Positions 1 to 13,192 of a stretch of 64,000 nucleotides of DNA are shown one piece after another. The notes under the pieces were generated by a model that was given only the letters and a program-made list of their open reading frames with translations, was not told the DNA's origin and made no database searches. Position 1 is the first letter of the stretch. Each line of letters starts with the position of its first letter. Source of the DNA: Hydractinia symbiolongicarpus (Eukaryota; Cnidaria; Hydrozoa; Anthoathecata; Hydractiniidae). The translations under genes were made by a program, and so were the position numbers. The stretch lies in NCBI RefSeq assembly GCF_029227915.1, contig NC_079877.1, positions 15,610,851-15,674,850 of the forward strand. The letters are read 5' to 3'.

Positions 1-949
1 CCCAGTTTTAGGCTTTTTGGCTAGGAACGAATATTTTGAAGGCTAGCTAGCTAATAGCCTTACTTTTTACTAATTTTGTTTGGTATAAGAGGTTTTTCTC
101 CAACCCAACATATCGCAATATTCTCAGCAATAAATCTTATGCTAAATGCAGTTTAGCTAATTAGCTACATCTTTACTTATTTTCTTTAAAAAATTTTTTG
201 CAAATAAAATGGCTGAGCAATTGCTTTAGCTGGAGGGGTAACGACAGGCTGTTTCCTGTGTTGTGATAAAGTTTTTTAGAACTTTATCACAAGAAGGGTA
301 CTGTTCACATCTGTTTGACTGTACTAAGCGGTCAGCTCAGTCTTAACAATAGCTTGTTTTTTGAAAAAGGCTCTTACACCTATGCGGGTCAGCCCACTGT
401 GACAATTAATTTTTAAACTTTCTTGGGAATCACGCCTGTACGAATGTCCAACAATGTTTACCTGGACTAACCGCTTAGCCCTGTGCAAGAAGCGAAGGAC
501 TGTTTCTTGTGTTTTCATTTAAATAGAGTCTGCAAGAAAGTATTTTTCAAAAGGGTATTATCCCTATACACCTGTGTAACACCATTTAACTGTACTAAGC
601 GCTCAGTCCGGTGTCACATTAATTTTTTAACTTTTACAAAAACTTATTCCGCAAAATAAAATAATATTGACCGATTGTTTTTGCTATGACAGAGTCACAA
701 CGGTTGTAAACTGTGTTTTTATTTCAGCCTTTGTTGCGGGAAAGTTATTTTTTGAAAAATATGTTACAGTCGCAACACTATAATTTTGTGTGCGCTTTAC
801 TTGATTTACGACATACTGCATACCTGTACTAAAGCGCTCCACCTGACTGTGCAGCACAGTTTACAGTTCTTTTTAAGCGCTCCTTAGGGCGTTCAACAAC
901 AGTTACTTGTGGATCATCCCGGCGATTCGACGCCGGGTTTCCCGGCTAG
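1..949 (+). mobile_element. Helitron-like element, 3' part
   Basis: No coding frame is convincing here. The right end has a 7-bp GC-rich hairpin (918-937, CCCGGCG/CGCCGGG with a 6-nt loop), then 8 nt, then CTAG (946-949) followed by T. This is the usual 3' end of a Helitron (hairpin shortly before CTRR, insertion before T). The body holds three degenerate repeats around the phrase CTGTACTAAGCG (near 318, 590 and 826, about 240-270 bp apart) and an 11-bp perfect stem at 263-290. The 5' end is outside the window or not recognised. No Rep/helicase is seen, so it would be non-autonomous. Confidence 0.5.
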
Positions 950-1687
950 TCTATATAATAATACGCTAAGTGTGTCTGTGTGTCTGTGACAGGCAAAGTG
1001 AATGTCTTCATTTTCCTTTGATGTTGCCGAAAAATGCAACTCTAATATGTCAAATTTTCTGACGTTACGGCGCGACGAAAATAACACTACTTTAACGTCA
1101 ATATCCTATATTAAATTAATGAAGCCATCACAGTGCACCTAAAACTTTGAGGCCAAATAACTAGGAAACGAGGTGGTGACGTCAATGATTTTTCACCGCG
1201 TGGGTAACTAGGGACCACCTAGGACCAATTTGGGTTATTTTCCCAAACCTGGGTCCCCGAATCCGTTTCGGAATGAACGGGTTGATGACGTCATCAAAAA
1301 ATCTTCAAACCTTAATATCTCTGAAACTGTTTGTCAAAAGTACATAATCCTATACATTTTCTTGATCAGCTTTTCAAGATCTATACAATGAAGACATTAG
1401 ATATATAAAATTCTGGAAAAAAAATTTATGTGTGATTTCGGGTCTTTGCTGACATCAGCCAAATTTTCAAACCCTTATATTTCCTTATACGTTCGTCGAA
1501 AACCCATGATCCTATACATTTTTCTCATGAGGGTTTTAGCCTCTACACATTACAGGCAACCAATAAACTAAACTTCGCTAATTCTTTTTTGTATCTGCAC
1601 TGCTGACGTCAGCAAAAAGTCTAAAATAATCAATTTTTACATTGTCCTCCTGCCTAAGTGGATTTTTCCACGGGCTTTATCGACTAG
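950..1687 (+). mobile_element. Non-autonomous Helitron, tandem copy 1
   Basis: The element begins TCTATATAATAATACG and ends with a hairpin GTGGA-TTTT-TCCAC (1658-1671), 12 nt, then CTAG (1684-1687) followed by T. These are Helitron hallmarks: 5'-TC, subterminal hairpin, 3'-CTRR and no terminal inverted repeats. It is about 740 bp, has no ORF, and aligns along its length with the next unit, including the shared internal phrase GGGTCCCCGAATCCGTTTCGGAA... It abuts the CTAG end of the preceding unit, giving a head-to-tail array. Confidence 0.72.
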
Positions 1688-1689
1688 TA

Positions 1690-2412
1690 TCTATATAATA
1701 ATACGGAGCTTCTGTCTGTGACTTTTGCAAAGTGGATAAAATTTCTTTGATAAAGTCTATAAGACATCGTCTATAAATTTGTTCTGTATGTTACCAAACT
1801 TTGGCGTCAAAGTAATATTGACGTCAAAGGAAAGTATATTAAGATTAGTGAAGCCATTGCATTGCACTTTTAAATTTAAGGCTAAATAACTTGGAAACGG
1901 GTGGAAATAACTTACGTCATCTTCTGCGCAGGTAACTAGGGACCACCTGGGACCAATTTGGGTAAGTTTCCCAAACCTGGGTCCCCGAATCCGTTTCGGA
2001 ATGGACGGGTTGATGACGTCACCAAAAAACCTTCAAACCCTAATATCTCTGCAGCCGTTTGTCAAAAATACGGAATCCTATACATTTTCTTGATCAGCGT
2101 TTCAAGACCTATACAATGAAGGCAGCAGGTATACAAATTTCTAAAAAAAATTTTGGGGGTTTGACTGGCCATTGCTGACGTCAGCAAAATTTTAAAACCC
2201 TTATATCTCATTAACCGCTTATCAAAAAGACATGATCATATACATTTTCTTGGTCAGCGTTTAAACCTCTGCACAGTACAGCCAACGAATAAACTAAATT
2301 TCGCCAAACATTTTTGTAATTGCACTGCTGACGTCAGCAAAAAATCTAAAACAACCTATTTTTCCATTGTCCTTCTGCCTAAGTGGATTTTTCCACGGGC
2401 CTTATCGACTAG
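1690..2412 (+). mobile_element. Non-autonomous Helitron, tandem copy 2
   Basis: Second copy of the same family. It starts TCTATATAATAATACG directly after an A (1689), ends with the same hairpin (2383-2396) and CTAG (2409-2412), and is followed by T, so it satisfies the A|T insertion rule at both ends. It is 723 bp and non-coding. Only two bases (TA) separate it from copy 1, as expected from rolling-circle read-through or repeated insertion at one site. Confidence 0.75.
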
Positions 2413-4185
2413 TGCTTTAAGAATACAAAACGAGCGCAAATATAAGTGACATCAGCCTTCAATTTCTGATGTCCAATCTGTTCTTTTATTTTAGGTAGTT
2501 CGTTGAGTAGTTTTATAAGCATAATGTTTGTCCTTTACTAAATTATAAGAGCCTAGAATTATCAAAAAAGAGTAGAAGATAGTTTGTCATGACACATGCG
2601 TTTGTCCAGTCTGTACTTAGAATTTTGGGTAACAAAAGAAAGGAATCTTAAAGAGCGTAGTTTATGACAAGAACAAACAAACGTTATATATTACGTATTT
2701 TGTTTCATATAATTCAAAAGCAAGTCAAGTTAAACAAACAAAGGAAGATGTTGTGAAAGGTTTTATGTTTCCACATACAATCTTTAAATTTTCAACCACC
2801 AAAAGGTTATTTTGTCTGCATTAAAGATCGCAAACACGAGTCACAAATCAGGAAAGTAAACATGTCTTAAATATACTGTTCGGCAAACTTTACTGTCTAG
2901 TATACGTCGTTAAAACTGTGAAAGATAATAATAATGCGTTGATATTGTTGACGCGAGTGCGTCTCTTTTAGTTTATGCAATAGGGGCATCGTTTGGCAGT
3001 TTTCACACCTGCAACAAGACTTTTTATTAGAATTAATGCAGAAAGTTCTACTGGAGGTAGATAATTGTAATTTATCCCGTCATCGTACGTTGGTGCTTGC
3101 CGTTGGTTTAAGGAAAGTTCTTGCTCAAACTCAAGGCCAACTAAGGTAGAAATATTGCTATTATAGGCACAACAACTACTTATGAATAAAAATAATCGTA
3201 AAAAAATTCTTTGAAAGACGTTCTTTTAACAGCGACTTAACTAAAGAACAACCTTGTACATAATTCGCAACGAAGACTGTACTTACGTCACGTGCATAAT
3301 TACGCACATTAATGTTTTTACGCAGTCCTTACATCGCGCACAACCGCATACAAAGCTGAAAGTGTGACATGACAGATAAATAAATAAGCACGAAGGAATA
3401 TTCGAAAGAATTTTCTTTATTATAGCAACACACTGTGACATATACTAAAGTTTTATTTTCTACCGACAGGGCAATAAAGTTTCTGTTTGTATTTGCTTGT
3501 TGCTCTGACAACGCAATTGGTTTCTATGAATTCAATTGTCAATAATAGCGATGTTATATTATGATTCAAAGTTTCAAGATCGATTTTCATAAGTGTTTTG
3601 TAGTGGTTAGTGCAAGTTTATTTTTGTATAGCTTACGTTGTGATATATTAAAATGTAGTACTGACTAGTATAAATGCGTCTGCTATATTGAAACTCTGTG
3701 ATCACATTGTTTATGGCACTAGCGTTAAAAACAGGTATATTTGTGTTAACCATTTTCATTTTTGTTAACTTTCTAAACACTTTTTTCCTTGAATGTTAAA
3801 TTATCCGTTATAAACTTAGGTGAAGGTGACATGCATTACAGTATTTACGTTATTTGCGATAAAAGTAAAACAAACAAAAAAATATTATTAAGGGCATTCT
3901 CAGGCATTCCTCACGATAAGTATGGGAAACTTTTGAAGTTATTATGAAATTATTCTGCCCTTGACTTAAAGAAAGAAAGAAAATGAGGGCCTTCTTTGGT
4001 GTTGTTTTTACCACTTTATTGCGCATGAAAGCTGACAAGAACTTCTGTTTATCTGCATCAATTGTATTTATTAAAGGGTGCTGGATAATTGATTGATGGA
4101 TAATTTATTAAAATCTGCGAAAATAGATTATAAAGCTCGCATTACTCAATCTGTTTAGATATAAGGATAATTGTGTATAATTACC
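2413..4185. other. Intergenic, no gene seen
   Basis: AT-rich sequence without a convincing coding frame. Short open frames on the minus strand (around 3329-3511 and 3850-4038) show no domain or codon pattern that supports them. The last few hundred bases presumably hold the promoter of the TRAF-type gene, but no specific element could be identified. Confidence 0.5.
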
Positions 4186-7100
4186 ATGGCGGAGTGCAAT
4201 GGTGGATATGATGCCAATTTTGTGACAGAGGTACATGACCTATTGAAATGTGCTGTATGTCATTTTGTGTTAAAAAATCCAGTAATTATTGTGGAGTGTG
4301 GACACAGGCTTTGTAAAGAATGCTTTGAAAACACGAAAGATTATGCAATATTAAGGTACTTGTTTATTTTATATTGTTGTCCCATTTTACCTTTTCCGTT
4401 TTGTTTATTATGCTTTCTAAAATGAATTTTAAGTGTGTTGACAATATATTTGAAAGGTCTGCTGACAGCTGACAGCTTGTTTGTTTTCTATTTTAGAGGA
4501 TTTGAATTGTTATGTCCGCTCGATAGAGCTTTGATAGATAAAGAAAAGGTACGTTGACTTTTTATGGTTATGTTTTTTCTTAATACGTCTTTTTTGTTTT
4601 GTTGTGTGGCTATGGTACTTACGTTATTATATATATCCATCTGACATCTGAATGATAATTTTTTACTTGCCATATCTCTCAGAAACTTACATATTGAACA
4701 TTAATCAAAACTACCCCTTAAGTTTTTATGAAATTCTTACAATGAAAGAAATACTGACTTTCCTTACGATAATCAATATTTAAAATTCAGAACACAGCTT
4801 TATTTTGTCAAGGCGAATCATTTTTATACTTTTTTTATACTTTATTAATCAGATTTCCCAATTTTTTCTTGTTTCTCACCAAAAGCCGTAAAAATCAGAT
4901 ACTGGAAAATTTTTGGCGTTTTTTATAAAAATTCTGTAAAATTTGGAGCCTGTTGTATTTTTTTATCTGTCGGAACTTTAAATAGAATGTTTCTGGAACA
5001 GTAGTTTTTTCCGTCATTTTTTAAGTATGGAGAAATGCTTCACATAATGAATGGTCTACAGCCAGCAGGACACCAGGTCGCTACTTCTACACATACGTAG
5101 GACAAATAGACAGCGTTTAAAATGTGCTAATTGCATGCTCTAGCACGCTCGCACTACGAAATAATCCACGTCGAAATTCGTAGAGAACTTTCATGCTAAT
5201 GTCAGCAACAGACAGCATATTTAAAGAGTTTGGACTTAACCAAATAATCTAAATCCTAAGTCCACTATGAACATTGACAACGTTGAATATGGGTGAATCT
5301 AATATAAAATGGCCTATCCAATTAGTCGTGGTTGCAAACTTTAAATTTAGCTGCATTGTTTCAATATATTTTTACTAGGATTGTAGCAACGTATAGAACA
5401 AAATTTTAAAGTAATTAGGATTTTTTATTTTATTACTCACAACAGACTCGTGGAAAATTTAAGAGGAATGCGCCTCCTTCATGCTTTCGGTTTTCTCTTG
5501 TAATATGAATCTGCAAACGCCATTTGTTGACCATACATTTTTTCGTAGTGAAATAATTCGCGCAAACCAGCTACGAGTCATGTATAGTGATTTTAACAAC
5601 TAGTCATGAATAGGGTTTCTTTTAATTCACTGTCCAATATATCATCCATTTGAAATATTAGTCAAGTAAGTCACACTCTGTGGTAAATATCTAAAACATC
5701 TCCTTTTTTAATCATGCTACAATGACATTTTAGGTTTTTCCAGATAAAGGCATTGAAAGAAGTATCTTGGATTTACCAGTAAAATGTGATAACTTTGACA
5801 ATGGATGTGCATGGACGAATGAATTGAGACAGTTACAGGTAAACTCCAACTTTTTTTTCATGTTAACCTGCTTGTGTCAGTACAGGTACAAGATGTTCCT
5901 ATAGGAGCGTGGTAAAGAAATGAAAGAGTTTAAAATTAAAAAATATATATTTTGAAGAGCGCTTATACTACTTATAACAGTATTTCACGAGAAATCTTTT
6001 ACTACAAAATTCGCGGGCATGGAAACTAACCGTTTAAAGATGATCAACAAAGTGTGCCAGGTAGTTAAAAATACTTTTTCATAACTTGTTGTCAGGTACA
6101 TGTGAATGTGGAATGTCCATTCGAAACAATCACTTGCCTTCATGATGGCTGTGACGAAAGAATTATGAGAGGTGCACTTCCACAACACGAGGAAAAGTGT
6201 CCTATGAAGGTATTTCTATCTTATTCATATCACCTGTGTGATTACAGATCTTCGAAATTTTAACTATTTATTTTTGGAAAGATCTTTTTGGCCAAAAAAA
6301 AAAAACAATTAAGTGCCCATTCTTTGAATAGCAAATTGGACATTTTCAATGGGCTGTTAAGAAAAAGATTGATGGATAATTTTGGACTAGGTTGGGTAGT
6401 CCATTTCCTCCTATTCTTAAGTATTCTCCACAACAACCTAGTCCTCCGGATTTTTCATGGTCTAACAGGGGTGCTGTTTTTTTCATAATTTTATAATTTC
6501 GCCAATTCTCATAACGTGGAAATATCTCATTCTGCTTGTGAAGGAATGTTTCGCTCAATTATATTGAAAATGAAACAAAATGGCCAACAATTTACTCATC
6601 CCGATAGGTTAGACATTTACGTTATATTTTGTCCGCCATAAAAACGTGGAACCACGTGTTTTGAATAAAATTTAACTGAAGGAACAAACACAGGAACGCT
6701 TTGTTGAAAGGAGAATTTAATACAATAGAATTTCTTTTTGCTCTACTTCACCAGCAAGCTACCAGTCGTATTGATGGCGATTCTTAGTTAAAGGTATTTT
6801 ATTTCTTTATTGAAAATAGGAATGCAATCAAACGCAAAAAATCAAGCATTTAGAATCTACTATTGTTCAAATCATGGAAAGACTGGAAGTATGTGAAAAT
6901 CAGTTAAAATTAAATGATCAAGATAAAAAAGATATGTCAACGTTAATAAAGTTTAAAGATGAGCAGTTGGATAACCTGACTGCAAATATGAAAGAAAAAG
7001 ATTTGCAATTGGAAGAGGTGGAAAGAAAATTACAACAGAACGAATATGTATTGGATAAAATAATAAACAGCATTGAAAAATTAAATAACATAGTAAGTAG

Positions 7101-7818
7101 CAACGCAGAAAGAATCAGCGCTATTAGAAAGGGCGTCCAGGATAACGAAAGCGTTGGGAGGATTAAGAAAAGATTGAACAATCACGACAAAGTTTTGGAT
7201 GAGGTAAAAACAAATTTTGCAGAAGTTAAAATATGTATCATCGAAAAAGAAAATGGCGTCCATGAGAAAATTATTCAATATTGTAAACCCTTTGAAGAAA
7301 CATTAAAAAAGACAAATGCCCTAATAGATGGTTTAAAAAGTGAAATAAAATCTATACGTCTTTTACAAGAAACTATACTTGTGGGTTACTTCGAATGGCA
7401 TATCACAAATTGTCACGAAACACGCTTAGAAGAGTATACAGAAAGTTTGCCTTTCTCAACCTTAAATGGTTATTTATGTTATTTGTGTGCAGTGTGGCCA
7501 GATGAAGAGGTAGAAGCTATTGGAATTTATTTTCATCTACTATTAGGTGAGAGAAATTGCGATCTTGTTTGGCCATTCAATTTGAACGTTACCTTTGAGT
7601 GTTGTAGCATAGACAACGTTAAACATAAAAGGTCTATTCAACTTGACGAGTCAGACACTTTATGGAGAGAAAAACCGACTGAGGAATCAGAAGGACTGGG
7701 TTTCGGGCATTCCGACTTTTTGCTAAAACCAGATCTTGATAAATGCATAATTGATGATAGCATTACAATTAAATGTTATATAGAAACAATGCATAAGAAA
7801 TGTTCCTCTCTTGATTAA
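4186..7818 (+). CDS. TRAF-family protein (RING, TRAF zinc fingers, coiled coil, MATH)
   Basis: Five exons join in frame: 4186-4355, 4497-4548, 5734-5838, 6096-6209 and 6820-7818, all with GT-AG borders, giving 479 residues. The start is the ATG at 4186 in a strong ACCATGG context. The RING spans about residues 22-66 (CAVC, CGHRLCKEC, final CPLD with the Asp ligand typical of TRAF RINGs). Two TRAF-type zinc fingers follow (about 84-150; CDNFDNGCAW, CPFETITC...GCDER...H...C). A coiled coil covers about 155-325, and a MATH/TRAF-C domain starts near GYFEWHI (about 335) and runs to the stop. TRAFs are cytosolic trimeric adaptors, often E3 ubiquitin ligases, that bind receptor tails through the MATH domain and feed NF-kB/JNK pathways. 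No lesions are seen. A possible poly(A) signal AATAAA lies at 8442. The paralogue cannot be fixed without a tree. Confidence 0.93.
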
Positions 7819-8752
7819 TGTTCTAACTAAAAAAGTTTCATTCTTGTTATCTTTCCTTTATGTAGAATCATCACATAATGAAGAGCATTGTTATTTAAAT
7901 TAGGTTTTGTTATTAAGGCGTATTAGATTTTAAAGAAGTGAGTATTCATAAATTGCTCTTAGAATAGATATTATAGTTTTGTATGAATAGGCCAGGGCAA
8001 GTAACGCGGGTTTTAAATTTTTTAAAAGGGCGTTAAAGGCATTCAAACACTTACATGTCAATTACTTTTCTTTTTTTTGTTTAAATTAACGTTGCCCTTA
8101 ACTTTAAAGGATTAGCAGTTCCAGCATTGGGCCGAAGAATATGATTTTTCGCGTCCCGCGTCGCTACGTCTTTGGAAACATATATATTGTTAATTAGTTG
8201 TTGTACTTGTAGTTCTTAAGAGATATAGATGTAATATATTGAGTTACGGCTACGGAAAGCACAGGGTGTGACTAAGCTGAAATACTACTAGTGCGAGTTC
8301 TTGAGTCTTTCCTGTCTTAGAAATTAGAAAATAAAAAACGTTATTTTCTGTTAATCACAGAGAATTGAGAAATAACTAAGGTATATTCAATTGTGAACGA
8401 TGCTATTGAAAACACCCATTTATCGTGTCATGTATAACAAAAATAAATTTTTTACTCAAAGTCTCTCTACAGTAATAATATGGCTTCGTTTTTTTTGTGT
8501 CTTATAATTATAAATTTTTGTAATACAAAGTAATTACGTAAAAAGGACGTGATTATTCTCTTTGTAAATGCTTTTTAAATTTAGAATTTAGAGTAAGACA
8601 AATGCTTCCGAGCTAAACTTTAATCGTGAGGCTGTTATTTACATGTCTATTCTATTAATACTATGTGTTCATTGGTTATTAGCGTATTTAGATTACGTAA
8701 TACAATAATATGGTTGTTTCTTAATCAGATTTGGATAAAACTCAATACCATT
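7819..8752. other. 3' flank of the TRAF-type gene
   Basis: AT-rich non-coding sequence that probably includes the TRAF 3' UTR. AATAAA at 8442-8447 is a candidate polyadenylation signal. Nothing else is recognised before the transposon end at 8753. Confidence 0.4.
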
Positions 8753-10248
8753 CCCAGTAAACACAAAGACGTCTTAAAGACGGCTTCTCTTGTCCCCAAC
8801 TCGTCCGTACGTCTCCTGACTAGAAAAGACGTCCCAAAGACGTTTTTATTTGGTCTCTGTAAGACCAGTAAAATCTCGTTCGAAGTAAACGTCTCAAAGA
8901 CGTTTTTATTTGGTCTCTGTGAGACCAGTAAAATCTCGTTCGAATGAATGAATGAATGTCATCATTTCTTTTCGATTTAAAGATAATTTCACAACAAACA
9001 AGAAACAAATAACTACGTTATTTCTTTGCCCATTTTCAATAATTGGCGTACAAAAAAACGTTTTTGATATTTCAGAATTTCTTATGCACAGGTAGCCAAA
9101 AATTCGAATTAAATTTGTCCAATAACGGATACATTTTACAATGAAAACAGCGTTCGAATGACCGCATAGAATAAACTTGTAAAGAACATCCTTCTATTTC
9201 AACTAATGTTGCATTTGACGTTTACTTTTGAACAGAAAGGAAGAATGCGCTCCATAAAACAACAAGTAATTAGTAGCTAGAGTAAAAGGCTCTTTTGCTG
9301 ATTAAAAGTAAGTATCTTAAATTTTTTTTGTACTTTCTCAGGCAGAAACATTTGCGATTTTAGGTCTTCACGCGGAAGATTATGCTTACGACTTATTTTA
9401 AGCCAGTTTTAAATCAAGGGGAGCTTTCATCATATATTGGCGTAATGACTGAAATTCATTTTATTAAAGGGTTGTTTAGATATAACTTCAAAGAATAAAC
9501 ATATCATCCAACGAGCACATTATGACAGACATATTTACAACCAGGGCTCAGACTGAAGTGTTACTGATTGGCGAAAATAAAATGACGCTGTTGTTCAAGA
9601 CAACCTTCAAAAATACTAACTGTTTTTGTTCATGGTCCACAATTTTAATTTTGAAGTATTGCACTGTATATTTTGTGTCAAAACAGCAATAGGTTAATGC
9701 AGCTTAGGTTTTTCTGTTTAAAATTCTGGATTGTTGCTTATCTGTTGCTCATTGAACATTCACCTTTCAGAACAAGAAAAGTTTTCGAAAGTAGTGATTT
9801 TGTTTTTGTTGTTGTTGCTTATAAAAAGCTTGTTTGTGATATTATTTTATTCTTATTAAACTGTATAAACATAAATAAATAATAAAATATAAATTTTATA
9901 TTAAATACTTCATCATCTTTTTCGCAACGCTTTTCTTGTTTGGGTTTATTACACCTCCATCAGAATTAAAATAATAATAGGCATAATACCAATAGGCTAA
10001 AATTATTTGAAGCAAGCCTGCCTTGGCAGTATAACGTTTGAAAGACACTAAATAAAGACGTCTTTTAAGACGTTTCGGTATCTACGGAAACGTCTCTAAA
10101 ACGTCTTTAAGACGTCGCAAGAAGACGTCCTTTTTACGTTTCTCACAGACGTCTTTAGGCGTTGCGCTTTTAGACGTCTTAGAGACGTCTCATCTGGTCT
10201 TTAAAAGACGTTTTAAAGACGTCTTTAAGACGTCTCGTGTTTACTGGG
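8753..10248. mobile_element. Non-autonomous DNA transposon with AGACGT-rich ends, copy 1
   Basis: It is bounded by terminal inverted repeats CCCAGTAAACAC (8753) and GTGTTTACTGGG (ending 10248). Both subterminal regions are packed with AAGACGTC/GACGTCTT palindromic repeats (about 8766-8910 and 10055-10235). Two tandem units of about 60 bp (ACGTCTCAAAGACGTTTTTATTTGG...) lie at about 8830-8945. A second copy at 38230-40060 has the same ends and a homologous interior. The flanks read TT on both sides (possible 2-bp target duplication). No transposase is encoded, so the superfamily is not assigned. Confidence 0.75.
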
Positions 10249-11656
10249 TTAGCCATTTTCATGGGCTGTAACTATGACCTCCAAAAGCACATAGTGCTAA
10301 ACATGTTAAAAATGCGTACTGCAACCGGAAAGACACGGTTCATTGTGCACGTGGTGTAAAGACATTTAACTGACTCCCTTCGATGTTTAACGAAAGCTGC
10401 ACGATCAGATGCAGTTCCAAAATAAACCTAATCGCAAGTTAAGGAACATTGTTCTGCTATTGAATGAATAAACTTTAAACTTTTGCCAAATTTATATTAC
10501 AGTAAAAGGTATAGCCACCAACGTCCATTTAGCATAGGGAAGAGTTGAAAATTTCGTTCCAGCAAACTGTATTATTTAGCTATTTTCCCTTTTTAGCCAG
10601 ATATAACTAACAGCTAAAGTTCAAGATATGCATGTGGGTGGAAACGTGACAATAAATTTATTTTAACGTGTAAAAACGTATAAAAGAACACAAATAAAAA
10701 GCTTTCAGAAGAGAAGAAAGTAAAGAAAAGCAGACTTACCAACGTCATCGTCACAGCTTTCAAAATGGCCGTAGCTCAGATTGTTTCACATGCCGTTAAA
10801 TGCCGCAGCTGCTCCGACCAAATATACTATACCAAAATATATGTATCATATAGTACTTTGCTGATAGCCGTGCGTATATATACACCACCTCACATTTAAA
10901 AACCCGGGTAAGATATTCAGGGGTTTGTTTACACTTAATCGCGCGGGAAAGTTTCAAAGCGCACGTGTTGTCATCGTTCATAGAATTTTTTTTATCCGAA
11001 AAAAAATCATCATATTTATTTTATTTATTGCGACAATCGCCTAGAATTTTTTTTCCACAATCAAGGAAATAAACATGGTAAGAGACTATTAATTCTTTGT
11101 ATAAATAAAAACTAATTCTTTTTATAAATAAAAAGCCCATATAAATAGCATTAAATTGTCTTTAAATTTAAAAGCTCAGTAGGAGTACAACGATTTGTTT
11201 CACAACATTATTTACAGTGAAATGGGTGAGTCAAATTGAAACCAACACACAATTTAATTATTTGTAGGATTCTCAACACGATTTAAGGCATCCTAACCAC
11301 AAAGAATTAATGAACTTTACTCGACTTCAAGCATTTGAATGCGTCAAACCTAAGGGAGCCAATGAGTGAAAAACTTATGCATAGTAAAAGTAACGAGAAT
11401 TGTGCACACCCGTTAAGTAACAATTTTATGCCACCACTAATTAGCCTAAAACACTAGGATCAAAATCTGAAGAACACAGATATATTTTATTACAAGTCGT
11501 CAAACTTAGGATAATATATTGAAATTATGTTTACTATACCATAGCACCAACAAAGATTTCATCTTCAATTCAGTACGCATAAAACATTTAGCTCAATTAG
11601 AAGTACGTAAAAGCGAAATGTAAAAGTTATTCACAGAAGAAAACTTTTTTGTCACG
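10249..11656. other. Intergenic, no gene seen
   Basis: AT-rich, with short frames only. A minus-strand donor-like GTAAGT near 10735 next to a short open frame was noted but cannot be assembled into a gene. Confidence 0.4.
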
Positions 11657-12105
11657 ATGTCTTCTTTGGATATGGATGCAGACAATTTTCCAGATCCTAA
11701 GTTGATAAACGTAAACATTAATCATCTGCAAGCTTATTTCGATAAAAATTGTTAGGAAATTATTACGGATGCCAAGTGCGTACGTTTTGTGTCATTAGTT
11801 TTTAACGATCAGCATATTTTTGCTTAGTGAAGATATTGAAAGAGACGTGGAGGTGCAGCATATGTACAACAAGCAAGTACTCCAATATGATAATGTGTGA
11901 TACATGTCAACAATGGTTTCACTGGTAAATTTTAAATCACCTTAGTATTTAAATTATGGACAAGTAATATGAACATTTATATTTAAGGAATTGCGCCAAT
12001 GTTTCAAAATCTCATGCGAAAGAAGAATGGTTTTGCAAGAAATGTCAGGAACAAAATGAAAAACTACACTTCTTACTTTATTTTGTTTTATTTTATTGTA
12101 CATAA
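11657..12105 (+). pseudogene. Small PHD-finger gene fragment
   Basis: Two segments join across a GT-AG intron into a PHD zinc finger: 11828-11924 ends ...CQQWFHW and 11988-12105 continues NCANVSK...WFCKKC. The visible ligands are CSIC, CDTC, H in WFHW, C in NCAN and CKKC, which is a complete Cys4-His-Cys3 set. PHD fingers usually bind histone H3 tails, and also occur in cnidarian transposon proteins. Upstream, an ATG at 11657 opens 32 residues that end at TAG 11753 before any usable donor. The link to the PHD exons is therefore broken or wrong. After the finger the frame runs into low-complexity sequence and stops at 12105. Best read as a decayed gene or transposon fragment; a short real gene cannot be excluded. 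Confidence 0.5.
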
Positions 12106-13192
12106 ATGTTTTAGCTATTATTTGGTTATGTTAGGTCCTTTTATTACTGCTGGCAATTGATTAAAAGAAAAAAGAAAATATTTCACCGTGTTTTAATACA
12201 TTTTACAGCAGTTATTTACATTATACAGCAGTAGAATAATTACCATCACAAAAAAATATTTGTATTTATATTTATTTACTTAGTTTTTTGTTTACTGCTT
12301 CATTTATTTTTCAAAAAAACCCCTTAGTGCTACTTACGGCGTTACGTTTCACATATTATATAGTAGCAAATACTATGTAGACGATAAATGCTCAAATATA
12401 TGCATTTCTGGTTGGAGTATTTAACGGTGTGTGATTGTTTCATATACTTTTGTAAAAATCGGGTTCTGCGGGGTTTTCAGGGATTTTATCATAGAGAATA
12501 AAATTTCGCCGTCGTAATTATTCCGCGCACCTTTATTTTGCAAAACTGTGATGAAATGATTCTGTGGTAGTCACGGTGCCAGAAAAAATACGCTTTTAGG
12601 CCGGAACTAGTATAAACTACACATTTTTCTTTTATTTTGCCATAGTTTATCGAAAGTAGTGTTACGCAACTTTCTCCTATAGTCTATATAGTCAGGGAGC
12701 TGATGTTAAAAAAATCCTGGAAATTAGAGGGACCTTTTGAAGCAATGTTTAATAGGTTCCTTATCGACTGAAGATTCACAAAAGCTTTACGGGAACTTTT
12801 GAAATCATTTGGGCCACCCTATTAGGTAAAAATAGAATAATTATGACGTCATCAAAAGGCCAGATTACTAGAAGATGTTTTTTGCGCATTTTATTCCAAG
12901 TTATTAGAGAGTTCGGAAAAAGTTGAAAACAAAATTGCTATTTTTTGTGAAAATTCACATTGGAAAAATGTTACCAGGTGTCAAAACAATCAGGGCGTTT
13001 AGAGGCCGGTGGTAAAGTTGGAGAACAAGTGAGCCATCGAACTGCCACGGAGACTGGAATGATAAAAAAGGTATACAAAAGTAATATTCACTGTTTTTCT
13101 CTTTTGTTTCTTAATGCTAGTATCACATATAACAAGAATAATCAATATAATCAACAAGTGTAAGCAATCTGTTGTAAGTAAATCAATTATTC
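12106..13192. other. Intergenic, no gene seen
   Basis: AT-rich sequence; the short frames (for example 12960-13163) resemble no known family. GACGTCATCA phrases near 12844 recall the Helitron interior but are too short to call. Confidence 0.35.

Noticed and set aside
6918-7278. Minus-strand open frames inside the TRAF-type gene
   Set aside because: They are shadows of the coiled-coil coding sequence, with hydrophobic runs caused by its base composition.
8663-9008. Repeated open frames on both strands (SRTRFYWSYRDQIKTS-like)
   Set aside because: They arise from 60-bp tandem repeats in the AGACGT element; there is no conserved start or domain.
10735-10790. Minus-strand exon ending in a GTAAGT donor
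   Set aside because: Only a few codons are open upstream and no partner exon could be found.
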